Under the pieces are notes generated by a model. It was not told where the DNA came from. It did not search any database and saw nothing but the letters and a program-made list of their open reading frames with translations. Of a stretch of DNA of 64,000 nt, positions 11,428 to 22,771 are shown piece by piece (position 1 is the stretch's first letter; the number at the start of each line of letters is the position of its first letter). The stretch lies in NCBI GenBank assembly GCA_022701365.1, contig JAKUHH010000131.1, positions 1 through 64,000 of the forward strand, written 5' to 3'. The DNA is from Mycocentrospora acerina. Taxonomy: Eukaryota; Ascomycota; Dothideomycetes; Pleosporales. Position numbers and translations under genes: made by a program.

Positions 11428-13708
11428 ATGGGAAAGTGTACGCAACCACCTCCGCCTGGCTGTTCCGCCCACCCCGGGTGTTGGATGCTAACGAGACTCT
11501 GTGCGCAGGGAGATATGGTGTTGTTCTGGATGCTGGGTCCTCTGTAAGTGCTTGCGACGCCGCATCGTCGCTATCGCAGGGTAGTAGCTGACTGTCTGCA
11601 AGGGGACGCGCGTCCACATCTACCGCTGGTTGAACAGCGACACGGCGCGCAAGGAGGCCACCGACGCACAACTACACACTCTGCCCGTCATTGCGACAGA
11701 CAAGAAGTGGACCAAGAAGATCCATCCGGGTTCGTAGCCACAATCACGTTGCGGCACGCCAGCAGTGCTAACACCCGTTTGCGCAGGCATCTCGACCTTT
11801 GGCGAACACCCTCACGATGTCGGTCGCGACCACCTCGAAAAGCTCCTCAGCCATGCGCTCAAGAAAATCCCCCAAGAGGACATCCCAAATACGCCGCTCT
11901 TTCTGCTTGCGACAGCGGGCATGCGAATCCTCCCCGAAGGCCAGCGGAAGGCTGTGTTGAAGGAGGTGTGCCACTACGCGAGAAAAAACACAAAGTTTCA
12001 GCTTCCAGACTGCGACGTGCATATCCAGGTCATACCGGGGGAGACAGAAGGACTCTACGGCTGGATAGCGGCAAATTACCTGCTCGGCGGGTTCGACCAG
12101 CCTGAGAAACACGACCATGGCAAAGGGCACAGCACGTATGGATTCTTGGATATGGGAGGCGCATCCGCCCAGATTGCTTTTGCGCCGAATACGACAGAAG
12201 CTGAGAAGCACGCAAACGATCTTACGCTACTACGGTTACGAACAGTCGATGGGTCGCCTATGGAGCATAAGGTCTTCGTTACAACATGGTTGGGATTTGG
12301 CGTCAACCAGGCGAGGCAGCGATATGTTCAGGCTCTTTTGGCTTCGAGTCCGTCAAAAGAGCTACCGGACCCTTGTTTACCCGCTGGATTGAAGGTTGAA
12401 GTCACAAAGGAGGGGAAATTCATTGAGCTGGATAAGGATGATGAGGATGATGTGGCACAGGAGGCCGCGGCAGAGTTGCTTGGGACTGGAAAGTTTGCAG
12501 AGTGTCTGCATCAGACATATCCACTGTTGGAGAAAGAGAAGGAATGCACAGATACACCGTGTCTGCTCAACGGACAGCACGTACCAGCCATCGACTTCGA
12601 CGTAAACCACTTTGTGGGGGTATCAGAATTCTGGCATACAACACACGGCATCTTCGAAAAAGGTCACAAAGACAAGGCGTACGACTTCAAGACATATCAA
12701 GAGCGCGTAGATGAGTTCTGTAGTCAAGACTGGAAGGCCATTGAGAAAGGGATCAAGAAGGAGAAGTGGGGCGTCAAAGTCGATGAAGAGAAAGCGCGAG
12801 AAGTTTGTTTCAAGGCATCGTGGATCATCAACATGCTGCATGATGGTATTGGAGTTCCACGGGTAGGCATCGAGCCTCTGCCCGATGGTAAGAATGTAAC
12901 CGAGGAAGTTCTCGACAAAGCAAAGGAGAAGGGCTTCCTCGACCCTTTCCAGGCAGTCAACAAAATCAACGATGTCGAGGTAAGCTGGACACTTGGGAAG
13001 ATGGTCCTTTACGCTTCTAGCGAGATCCCACCGCCTTCTGAGAAAGCCCTCGCGGTAGGATTCGGCTCTAATGTCCCTGGGATTCCATCCGACTTCCAGT
13101 ATCCCGGCGGCGCCTACCTTCCACAACTGGGTCAGACCAACGAGAGCGTGTGGCACCGTCTCTTCATCGAAAATCCCAGCCGCATCCCCGCCTTCCTTGT
13201 TATGGTCTTCATTGTCTTCTTGATCTTCGGCATCATATTAGGCCGCGAACGCCGAGCATCTGTACGGAAAACATTGGGCGCAATTTTCCTGAAAAAACCT
13301 GGCAAAACCGCACCTCTGCACCGCCGTCGCCGCGGCTTCCCGGCAAAACTCTTTGGACTCGGCACTTCCTCCTCGGCTCCTACGTATGAGCGAGTCGATC
13401 TCGAAGATGGCACTATAGATCCAAACACATTTGAACTCGAAGAGACGTATATTGATTCCTCGGACAATGAGTTCTCGGACTCGTCGGAAGGCTCGAAGAT
13501 TGGACTCACGTCAGGGTGGGCGACGCCGCAGATCAAAGAGCCCGTGGGTACGACAAACTACTTTGGGGCTGCAGATGTTATGGGTGGGGGGGCTGGACTG
13601 GGACTTCGACCTGGTGGGCTGCTGGCGAGGACGGATAGCAGGGAGAGGATTAGGAGTCGGGCAAGCAGTCCCAAGAGAATGAGTCCTATGCATAAGTTGG
13701 ATGAGTAG
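11428..13708 (+). CDS. YND1: Golgi apyrase / nucleoside diphosphatase (GDA1-CD39 family)
   Basis: Predicted type-III-like membrane nucleotidase of 697 residues that hydrolyses lumenal nucleoside di- and triphosphates left after Golgi glycosylation. Exons: 11428-11437, 11509-11543, 11603-11729, 11787-13708. The first exon is only 10 nt, but it restores the family start MGKWRYGVVLDAGSSGTR. All apyrase-conserved regions are visible: ACR1 DAGSSGTR (residues 11-18), ACR2 LLATAGMR (97-104), ACR3 IPGETEGLYGW (about 140-150) and ACR4 LDMGGASAQIAF (about 178-189). A single C-terminal membrane segment lies near 522-543, followed by a basic cytosolic tail of about 150 residues with acidic Ser-rich patches. 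The tail suggests the Ynd1 rather than the Gda1 branch. Confidence 0.93.
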
Positions 13709-14284
13709 TAGTTTACATTTCGGTCAGGGGGCGTTTGTGTGAGCGTTGTTTTTCAACATTTGGGAGGGGCATCGGCGTTGTTTCTACTAGACTTTTGGAT
13801 GGGACGGGGTCGGAACAGGAGAACCTACGCGTTGGGAAGGTGTTGGCGCAAGTCATCAAGACTAACGAAGTATATGTGACTACTTGAATATGCGATTAAT
13901 GACCAAGATATCAAATTCTTTCATAGATGTTGTTGCTTGTGATGTCATTCCCTATGCGTGAAGAAAGGAGAGATTTGCTTCAGGTGGTTTATGATGTTAC
14001 TTATTTAATCTCTCATCATCTTGCCGCATTTCAAGGCTCAATGTAGTGTAATATTTACAAAGACTTGTAATACTTCGTTTGAGCCTCACAGAGACACTGT
14101 ATATACTTACCTTTGCGGTGGGTTGCTAGCATTGTGCTGGCTCTTGGGGAGAGATTCTGCGAACAAGGCTTTGAAAAAGACAGCCAATCACAAGCACGGC
14201 GTTTCCCCGCTCATGGCTCACAACCCCACGCGATCGTTTTGCCAAAGTCCACAGCCCAAGTCTAGCTCATGGAACGCAGCAGCC
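13709..14284. other. Intergenic region between YND1 and TYW1
   Basis: Same-strand spacer holding the YND1 3' end and the TYW1 promoter. Small open frames here have no recognisable motif. Confidence 0.6.
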
Positions 14285-16713
14285 ATGGCTCTTCCCTATG
14301 ACCTGAGGCAGTTGCCAGATGGTCAGTCTCAAATTTCCGTGGCTTGTCGACCTACTAACCAGAATGAGCAGAGCTTCTTCTCATCTGGCACGCTCATCGC
14401 TTTCTCATCCTCCTCTCTGCCGTCGCATTGGTGGTTGGTGTGCGCCTCACGACACATGTGCGCAGTCGAAGAGAAAAAATCTCCGTCTCACCCGCTCCTG
14501 CCTCGCCCGTCGAGAAGAAAGTCGTCGAGTTGCGGCCCGAGTGGCTTCCTGAAAACACAACCCTTGACGTCTCTAACCTGAACCTGGACGACCATGCCGA
14601 GGAGGGCGCAAACGTCGCAGCGACGACTGCCAAGGTGAAGAAGGGGCCAAAGAAGGTCAAGGGCAAGAAGATTGCGAAGAAAGCGGCAGTACCTCTGCCG
14701 ACATTTGACCACCAGACAGACAAGATTCAGCCTCTGGTTTTCTTTCAGTCACTCTCAGGCACCACAGAGCGCTTTGCTGCGCAGTTTGTTAAAGTTCTCA
14801 CCGAATGGACGGCGGGATGTGGACAGTCGGCTTCCTTTCTCGAGCCTCAGACACTCGATCTTTCATACATTGAATACGATGACTACTTCATCAGCCCACC
14901 GAAAGCTGAGGCGAATGTAAAGTACTTTTACTTCATTCTCATGCCGACTTACAACATCGACACTGTTCTAAGCATCTTCCTCGAGAACCTGCAAGAAACA
15001 CACAACGACTTCAGGATCGACACGGCGCCACTGAGTGGCTTGCTTGGATACTCGGTGTTTGGCTTTGGGGACAAGGAGGGATGGCCCACGGAAGAAGAGG
15101 GCTTTTGTAGCCAGGCCAGGGAGGTGGATAGGTGGATGGCAAGATTGACAGGGAGGAAGCGAGCATATCCCCTGGGTATGGGAGATGTCAAGGCAGATGT
15201 CGATGCACGTTTGCAAGAATGGCGCGTGGGTGTTCAGGAAGCGCTTGTGGAGATTGCAGAAGGACGAGGTTTGGGCGAGGGTGTGGTTGGCAGTGGAGAT
15301 CCAGCTGAAAGTGATGAGGAAGACGTTGACGACGCGGATGACTCCAACAACCAAACTCCTCGAGTCGACGATGTCGAAGACCTAGGCTCCATGGTAACCT
15401 CTTCAGCGCCTATTCCCGTCGACTTTATCTCGTACAAAGCTGCGCCAAAACTCAAGTCAAACACTGCTCCCAAGGAAATGGTACCTACCACTTCTCCGAC
15501 CTACGCCTCCCTAACAAAACAGGGTTACTCAATCATCGGCTCACATTCTGGTGTCAAGATCTGCCGCTGGACGAAATCTGCTCTTCGAGGTCGCGGCTCC
15601 TGCTACAAATACTCTTTTTACGGCATTCAGTCGCATCTCTGCATGGAGGCCACGCCATCTCTCTCCTGCTCAAACAAGTGCGTCTTCTGCTGGCGACACG
15701 GCACTAACCCCGTCGGCACGACCTGGCGCTGGATTACTGATGCACCAGATCTGATCTTTGACGGCATCACAGCAGCACACTACAAAAAGATCAAGATGAT
15801 GAAAGGCGTACCCGGTGTCCGTGCCGAGCGCTTTGCAGAAGCCATGCGCATCCGACACTGCGCACTGAGTCTCGTCGGCGAACCAATTTTCTACCCACAC
15901 ATCAACCAACTCCTAGAACTCATGCACAAATCCCGCATCTCAACCTTCCTCGTCTGCAATGCGCAGCACCCCGCTCAACTCGCCGCCCTGGTCCCCGTCA
16001 CCCAACTCTATGTCTCCATCGATGCCTCCAACAAAGAATCACTACGAAAAATCGACCGACCCCTCCACCGAGACTTTTGGGAGCGATTCTGTGCGTGCCT
16101 CGACATACTACGCAACCGCCGCTTCGAACAGCGTACCGTCTTCCGCCTGACCCTTGTCAAGGGCTTCAACATGGCAGAAGAAGTCAAGGGGTACGCAGAC
16201 CTTGTTGAGCGCGCGCTCCCTTGCTTTGTCGAAGTAAAAGGCGTGACATACTGCGGTACTAGCGCCGCTGGCTCTGCAGGCCTCACCATGCAAAACGTAC
16301 CGTTTTACGAAGAAGTCGCGGAATTCGTCACGCATCTTGCCAAAGAACTCGATTCCCGTGGGCTGACATATGGAATCGGCGCCGAGCATGCGCATTCGTG
16401 CTGTGTTCTCCTCGCAGATAGCACACGGTTCAAGAGAGATGGCAAGTGGGCGACGAGAATCGACTTTGAGCGGTTCTTCGACCTGTATGAGGGGAAAATC
16501 GAGGGGTCGAGAGTGGAGGGTGGCAAGGTGGTGGGCTGGAGACCGGAGGACTACGTCGGCGAAGAGACGCCCGAGTGGGCGCTTTGGGGGAACGGCGGGT
16601 TTGACCCGAGAGACCAGCGCGTGTGGCGGAAGGGGAAGGGACCAAAGGTTGATGCGGAGGAAGTAGCCAGTGTGGAGTCGAAGAAAGTGGATGCTAAGGC
16701 GCTGGAGTTTTGA
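14285..16713 (+). CDS. TYW1: tRNA 4-demethylwyosine synthase (flavodoxin + radical SAM)
   Basis: Second step of wybutosine synthesis on tRNA-Phe: condenses pyruvate carbons with m1G37 by radical chemistry on the cytosolic face of the ER. 792 residues from exons 14285-14321 and 14372-16713. The small first exon restores the start MALPYDLRQLPDE and places an N-terminal hydrophobic anchor (LLLIWHAHRFLILLSAVALV) directly after it, as in yeast Tyw1. Domains in order: membrane anchor (about 14-40), Lys-rich linker, flavodoxin-like domain beginning FFQSLSGTTERFA (about 120-280), acidic linker, then the radical-SAM core with the 4Fe-4S ligands CSNKCVFC (Cys445, Cys449, Cys452), and a C-terminal wyosine-specific region. 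No defects are seen. Confidence 0.95.
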
Positions 16714-17443
16714 TAGATGACTTTGCATCCTTACATTTACATAGTCATTTGCAAAAAAACAAGACTGATGGCATGTTATACACAGACTGTTAACCCGTTG
16801 TTCTTCAAAGAACTGCATTTCCATTGACTCGGTATAGATAAAACTTGCGCTATCAATGAAGAAAAAAAGATACTGAGATGTCCTTTACTTGAGGATACAC
16901 TTCTGATTATTATTCATTTGACTTTCCAAAACTGTCTTGCCCCCATTTTTCATTCTATACCTAATCATCTAACACATGAGCAGCAGTGCTCTCTACAAAA
17001 ATAAAAGGAGACTATATTAATTGTGTAAGTGTGTTTACCTATAAAAAAAATTGCTGCCCTCTACACACAATGGGATTTTATTTCTTGGTATCCTTATTGT
17101 CAGCGGCAGGTTTTATTTACAAAGGTAGTCCGTCGATGCATGTCACGAATTGAGACGTACCAAAAAAAATAGTCTAGCTTTCCCAACTACTTTTTGGCAA
17201 AGAAAACGTATATTCACCTCTACCTGCCAAAATAAATTTAACAGATACCATCCATATACATACAGATCGTCTGTCTACACACAAACGCACTTCACTCACT
17301 GTGATGAACTTTATTTATCTTCTTCCTCCCTCCCCACTTCCACATACGCATTTTGACCAGACCAGCGCACCTGCAAAAACAACACCTCCATCCCCTCTCC
17401 CATCACACACAAGAGGAAGAAGAACAACAAACCAGCAAAAAAG
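16714..17443. other. Intergenic AT-rich spacer
   Basis: TYW1 3' region, then AT-rich DNA up to the tRNA-Pro terminator. Nothing gene-like is seen. Confidence 0.6.
17437..17442 (-). terminator. Pol III terminator of the tRNA-Pro gene
   Basis: A run of six T on the minus strand starts two bases after the tRNA 3' end. This is the standard RNA polymerase III stop. Confidence 0.85.
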
Positions 17444-17563
17444 GGGTCTTGCCGCGACTCGAACGCGGGGCCTCTCGCAAATGTGCTTAGAACATGCTCA
17501 ACTCCCGAAAGAGGATGATCACGTGAACCCTAAGCGAGAATCATACCACTAGACCACAAGACC
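17444..17563 (-). tRNA. tRNA-Pro (anticodon AGG) with a 48-nt intron
   Basis: Read on the minus strand from 17563. The acceptor stem pairs GGTCTTG with CAAGACC. The D-arm and a T-arm with loop TTCGAGT closed by CCGCG/CGCGG are present. The anticodon stem CTCGC/GCGAG encloses loop TTAGGGT with anticodon AGG. The 5' half is 17563-17528, the intron 17527-17480 (48 nt, starting one base 3' of the anticodon as in all nuclear tRNA introns), and the 3' half 17479-17444. The mature length is 72 nt before CCA. The discriminator is C, as expected for fungal tRNA-Pro. SEN34, a catalytic subunit of the enzyme that would remove this intron, lies 5 kb away. Confidence 0.95.
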
Positions 17564-18158
17564 TTGCTTTGATTGATGGAGGTTTGGGAATTTAGATGGA
17601 ATATAATCTCACAAAGTTGTGTTTGATAGTGTAGCGTTGTGGTGTGGGATGTCATTCAGGGGCCAGGGGCTGGAAAGTGGGATGGTGAGTGGGGTTTAAG
17701 CGAAGGGATATTAAATTTTTTTGTGTCTGAGCGGTGGAGTGGGGGTTAGGGGTGGATACGAAGAGGATTGTGGGGAGTGGGTTGAGAGGATGGGCAGGGG
17801 TAGGCATCTATCTGGATTAAGGTTCTATGGGCACAGGTATGCTGTGTTGTGCGATTCGCTGAAGAGTCTAAGATGTCATTCTGTTGGAGAAGATCCTTCC
17901 TCAAGGGATGATCGAGATTGACATCAGGTGTCTGGTTTTGATGTTTATCACGGCAGGACAGGGGTTTTCCCAAGACGTTGGTGCAATGTATTACAAGTCA
18001 CAAATAGCATATCAATTCGGCTGCACAATATAATGAAGAGTTCATGTCTGTGATTCAATGCAGAAATAAAAGCGCCATGTTGAATTGGAATGTGTGGACG
18101 AAGAAAATGTAACAATGCTTGGCTAAAATGGTGTGAATCTCTGTCCGGAAAATAGGGG
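17564..18158. other. Intergenic region between tRNA-Pro and LCB3
   Basis: G-rich and T-rich plus strand with no recognised gene. It contains the LCB3 3' side and the 5' flank of the tRNA gene. Confidence 0.6.
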
Positions 18159-19990
18159 TCAGACTGGAGCGGGAATGCCCATGCCCAGACCAAGTAGCTC
18201 GAAAAGCACAGGGCCGGCTTCGACAGCTATCCATGCGATGCCTTGACGACGTCAGTTCTGATGATTTGAGAGGACAAAATGGGTACATACCGCTGTAGAC
18301 AATCAACTTCGTAACAACTTCGACATCATACCGCACACGCGGTTTCGTAAGCATCATAAAAATCTCCCTCTTCTCATTTTCTTCCTCGTCGGATGATGGC
18401 GTGAATTCAAGGACTTCGCCTGCAATGTCCGTGTCACTATCCGGTGGAGTTGTTGAGTTCAGGATCTGAATGTTTCCTCTACCCATCATTTTTTCGTAAG
18501 AGTGCACGCGCGAGGCCATGGGCGTAGGTAAAAGGCCGGCTTCATGCTCTCCCTTTTCGAGTGTTGGGGTACAAGGCTTCGAGGGCTGACTTGGAGCCCA
18601 GGTGGCGTCTTCAGGCATGTTGCCGTCGAGAGAGGTGATGCTCTCTGCTCGCTTTCTGCTTCGGTAAGCGAGCGTTTCGTAGGCATCCGCGGCAGATTGG
18701 GGGCCGATGGAGACGGCGCGTCTGCGTGGATGGGTAAGGTTTTTGAGCATGTGAGGAAGTTCTGAGGCGGGAGGAATGACGTTGTCGTCGTCGCGCAAGT
18801 ATGGGATGGACGTATAGTTGGAGGCGTTCAGAAAGAAGGCGCGGGGAAGATTCAGCCGCGCGTGTTCCAAAAGACGGAAAAAGGGTGGGAGAATCTTGAA
18901 CAAGACAGATTTCATCGTGGCTCTCCAGACAAAGATCATCACAACACCGAGAACAACTCGGACGACTGCTTTGACGATTCCAATTTCCTGCAGATCAAAG
19001 GGAACTGTAGAGGGAATGGGTTCGTTTATGGAAAAGCGAGTCTGGGCAATGTGCCAGGCGCCATAGTTGATCCCTACAAGAACTCCTGCGAATGCTACGC
19101 TGTCGTCGAAACACGGGCAGTCGTCTGCAGGCTCAGGATGGATGCGCACCAGTAGGAAAATAGCCAGAGTCGCAATCACAATATCTGTGTAAGTTCCGCT
19201 AAATATCCAAGAGTCCATCCAGTCGCCACAGGCCAGCTGAAACATGGTGATGAGGGCGCCAAGTATGCTCCCAACGACCACATCGAGGAAGCCGTGCATG
19301 CCACAGTATAAGCGTCCAAAGATGATGGAGAGGGCGTAGAAGTAAAAAGCAGCCTGCAGGCCCACAAACACGTATGGGCTGTACTGCTCAGGCGTCTGCC
19401 GTATTGTGTGTATGGCGTAGAAGGCAACCGAGACTGCATTGGTCGAATGCGACGAAGGGAAGCCATATTCGAGCGCAGCAGAGCCAGACATTGAGATTCG
19501 GGCAAGCGGAGGCGACAGCGGCCTCGGGAGACAGACCATGTCTTTCAGGAAGCCGCTCCAGTACACTCCTGCTGCCAGCATGAAGACGGTCCTACACATG
19601 TCAGATGTCGCCCTACGCTGTGTGGCAGATGGCTGACGTACGCGCGCCCAACGCTAGTGTAGCCGCACCAGAACTGGATGGGCAAGAAAACCATGAAGAA
19701 GGTGTGGGTGCCCAGGTTGGCCGTGTAGGCAAAGTACGAGTCGAGGGCGGGCGAGCGTATCTTGTCCTGCATCAGGGCCAGATAAGGCGTCTCCCAGCGC
19801 ACGATGGGGATCAGCCGCCGGCGCAGAGCGTTCCGCCAGCGGGGGAGCTTGTGGGCGTCTGTTGCGCATTGCGACTGTCAGCGGGCGTCTGAGGCGACGG
19901 CAGACTCGTTCGTGGACACACACAGTGGTCGTGATGCTTGTTCCCCGCGTCGAGGCGCGGGTCCTTGGGCAGCGGCGCAGAGGGTGCCAT
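18159..19990 (-). CDS. LCB3: Long-chain base-1-phosphate phosphatase (PAP2 family)
   Basis: ER multi-pass enzyme removing phosphate from dihydrosphingosine/phytosphingosine-1-phosphate in sphingolipid metabolism. Predicted 561 residues from exons 19990-19922, 19874-19642, 19591-18291, 18241-18159. The core exons are well supported: RWETPYLALMQ is followed by the three lipid-phosphatase motifs KDMVCLPRP, FPSSHSTNA and GRLYCGMHGFLDV. Several transmembrane segments follow, then a hydrophilic Ser/Pro-rich region of about 150 residues and a short conserved C-terminal exon. The first exon (MAPSAPLPKDPRLDAGNKHH) and its donor are less certain because several GT sites lie in a GTGTGTGT run. It is divergent from RHO4 (439 bp between starts). 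Confidence 0.9.
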
Positions 19991-20429
19991 GGCGGCGGGC
20001 GGCGGCGCTTCACTTGGGCGAGACATTGGGGCAGCGGGCGCAGAGCACGAGAGTCCGATGCATGCCGTCGCGCGTGGCCAGCGGGGTGGATGGGCAAGCA
20101 GACGAGCAACTAGGCGAGGGGGCGGTGCTGGATGCTCCAACGCGCCCTGACGGCGGTGGAGCCTCGCGGCGGACAGGCACGGCAGGGATGGCGGGCTTGG
20201 GCAGGCCCTGGGCTTGGCCGGGTCATGTTCGTGGGGTCGTTGCCCTGTCGACAGGCCAGCAATCAGGGCTATCAACAAGACTACCGCACAAGCTCCACAC
20301 ACTCGCTCCCAACCGTCCCAGCTCCCAGACTCCCAGACTCCCCGTCTCACACATTGCTACCACGCTTCTGCTGCCTCACCACGCCCAAGCGAAAACTCTA
20401 AACCCTCCCACACTCCCTGCACGCCCATC
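19991..20429. promoter_or_regulatory. Divergent promoter region of LCB3 and RHO4
   Basis: 439 bp between opposing start codons, GC-rich on the LCB3 side and pyrimidine-rich (CCCACACTCCC-type) just before RHO4. It is open in several frames because it lacks AT, but no coding motif is seen. Confidence 0.5.
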
Positions 20430-21362
20430 ATGTCTGCCCAGACGGCGTCCTCGCAGAACTACGACTACCTGCGTCGCAAGCAGAGCACCAAGACGCCCAC
20501 AACATCCACCACGCCCGTGCGCCGGCAAAGTGAGCGCAACAGCAACGGCACCGTCGGCTCTTATGAGACAACGGCCACGCGCGACACCAACATCACCGAG
20601 CCGCCAGCGTACTCGAAGAAGCTGGTTGTTGTTGGCGACGGCGGCTGTGGCAAGACATGTCTGCTGATCAGCTACAGTTCTGGCAACTTCCCAGAGGTAC
20701 GCGCACTCGCACAACGGCTAGCCATTGCACCACTAACACCCCCCAGAAATATGTGCCCACCGTCTTCGAAAACTACATCACCCACACACCGCACCCGCCA
20801 ACAGGGAAAATGGTCGAGCTCGCCCTGTGGGATACCGCCGGACAGGAGGAGTACGACCGCCTGCGCCCCCTTTCCTACCCCGAGACAGACATCATCTTTG
20901 TGTGCTTTGCCATTGATTGCCCCAACTCGCTCGAAAACGTCATGGACAAGGTAAGCACTGACTTGTGCAAGGATATACCTTCGACTTGACTAACATGCCC
21001 AGTGGTACCCCGAGGTCCTCCACTTTTGCCCCACAACACCTCTCATGCTCCTTGGTCTCAAGTCTGATCTACGCAACAAGAAGAACTGCATCGAACTCCT
21101 CAAGACCCAGGGCTTGACGCCCGTCACCCCCGACCAAGGTCGTGTTGTTGCCAAGAGGATGGGTGCCATGTACATGGAGTGCAGTAGCAAAGAGCAAGAT
21201 GGTGTCGAGGAAATCTTCGACATGGCCGTCACAGTGGCAGTGGGTGAAGAGCAAAAGGCACCAGAGCGAATCAATACAGCTTCGTCGTCAAAAGCACCGA
21301 GTCCCGCCTTCCCCACAGCTGGCAAAAAGAAGACCAAAAAGACGGGGTGCACAGTCCTCTGA
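20430..21362 (+). CDS. RHO4: Rho-type small GTPase, Rho4
   Basis: Membrane-anchored signalling GTPase for septation and polarised growth. 276 residues from exons 20430-20696, 20747-20950, 21003-21362. A 60-residue Ser/Thr-rich N-terminal extension precedes the G domain, typical of Rho4 rather than Rho1/Rho3/Cdc42. Seen: P-loop GDGGCGKT (69-76), switch I YVPTVFENYITH, switch II DTAGQEEYDRLRPLSYPET (from 118), and a short basic tail ending in the prenylation box CTVL (273-276). The final Leu predicts geranylgeranylation. No unusual residues are seen in the nucleotide site. It is convergent with DAD1. Confidence 0.94.
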
Positions 21363-21982
21363 GCTCGCCCCTCCTTTGGTTTGATTCAAGCCTGAGGTAT
21401 CGAGCGCTACCCCTTACGCCGTCACGGAGAGAAGCGGGTATATCGAGATTCACGACGCTGGACGACACAATCAAGATGCTTATGACCCCACCCCCCTACA
21501 CCACGCGATCCTCGATAACTCTTGTAACGATCGCTCGTTGCTTATTTCAACCCACCTTAGGACGATTTCTACACGTACATGTTTGACGGCGTTCTGGGTT
21601 GCGTTTTGGACAGCGATTGACATAGCGAAGAGCGAGGCCTTGACCTCCAAAAGCTCACTTCTGCATTTCTTGTTTTGTATCTATATTCGATAGTATTTAG
21701 CGTTTGAGCAGGCCATGGGTACGCCCAGAGTCGCCTGCGCATAGGGAGTCAATTCTGAAACACTTCTCTGCATAATCGTGTCCAATGCGTTGCACTCCAC
21801 AATGTTCCACCGACGTGTCACTTCAAGTTGTGATTTCTTCCATCATCATCATCAAGCCTTCTTTTGGGTATCCTGTATGCTCTATAATCCATAACGCCAA
21901 ACACATGTACCTTGATGCCTGTACATCGTCCTCCAGTCCCCGCGCCGTATACACCAATCAACATCTAAGCGATAGCTCTTGC
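21363..21982. other. Convergent 3' region between RHO4 and DAD1
   Basis: Presumed 3' UTRs of the two convergent genes. No further gene is seen. Confidence 0.6.
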
Positions 21983-22389
21983 TCACTTCTGATGCTCGGT
22001 AAACTCCGTCTCGTCTCCCTCATGTTCCGTCTGTCCTTCATGCGCCCCCTCTTGACCCTCACTCGGATCCTTTGCCATGACATTCTCAAAGTGGCTCCAG
22101 AGCGACTCGACGGGCGCGAACTCGTTGCCGACCTGCGTGACCTCTTCAAGCGAGCGATTCAACTTGTTTATGTTTTGAAGAACCATCTCGAGACTCTGCA
22201 GTTGGTGTAAGCATGTGGGATTGGTGGATGCACAACGCGCAGAGCTGCGTATGAGATGAAGTAGGATTGTTTAGAAGCCAGACATACCTGAGCTATTTCC
22301 GTCACCAGAAGCTCACGTTGTTGCTCAAAGTACGACTTCTCTGGCGCAACATTATTGCCATTGGCAGTCGAGGCACGATTTGTCGCCAT
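21983..22389 (-). CDS. DAD1: DASH complex subunit Dad1
   Basis: Small kinetochore-microtubule coupling protein of the DASH/DAM1 ring. 104 residues from exons 22389-22288 and 22195-21983. The first exon ends in the family signature YFEQQRELLVTEIAQ and the second begins SLEMVLQNINKLNRSLE, followed by VGNEFAPVESLWSHFENVM. This is a near-complete match to the Dad1 consensus as I know it. The C-terminal 30 residues are acidic, Glu/His-rich and probably disordered. The start is the ATG directly after the upstream region; an earlier in-frame TTG is not used. Confidence 0.95.
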
Positions 22390-22771
22390 CCTTGAATCTG
22401 TCAATGTTCGTCGTTGCGATCAATGTTCCTTCGAGACGCGTCGCGGGCGGGGATGTCCGCACACGTGAGCGCCAAGGCTTTCGCCTACAAAAACTTCGCC
22501 GGAGCTCAAGCTCACCTTTTCTTTCCATGACCTCCATCATGAAACCACACAAGTAAAGGTAAGCAAACTCGCCCCAATTTTCTTTTCGCACAACAGCATG
22601 GTTCTATGATTAATAAAAATTAATCTGTCAATCCCCTGAAGTCACCATAGAGTGGCTTTTGATGATCCAATAATTTGTATTCACACTATGATCAACCTTT
22701 AAACTTGCACTCGTTGCTTTTTACACATTTTCGAAGCGCAAAGCTAATACCTTCTTGCTTCAGACTTCATC
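22390..22771. promoter_or_regulatory. Divergent promoter region of DAD1 and SEN34
   Basis: 382 bp between opposing starts. AT-rich on the SEN34 side (ATTAATAAAAATTAAT near 22608-22623). No other feature is seen. Confidence 0.45.
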
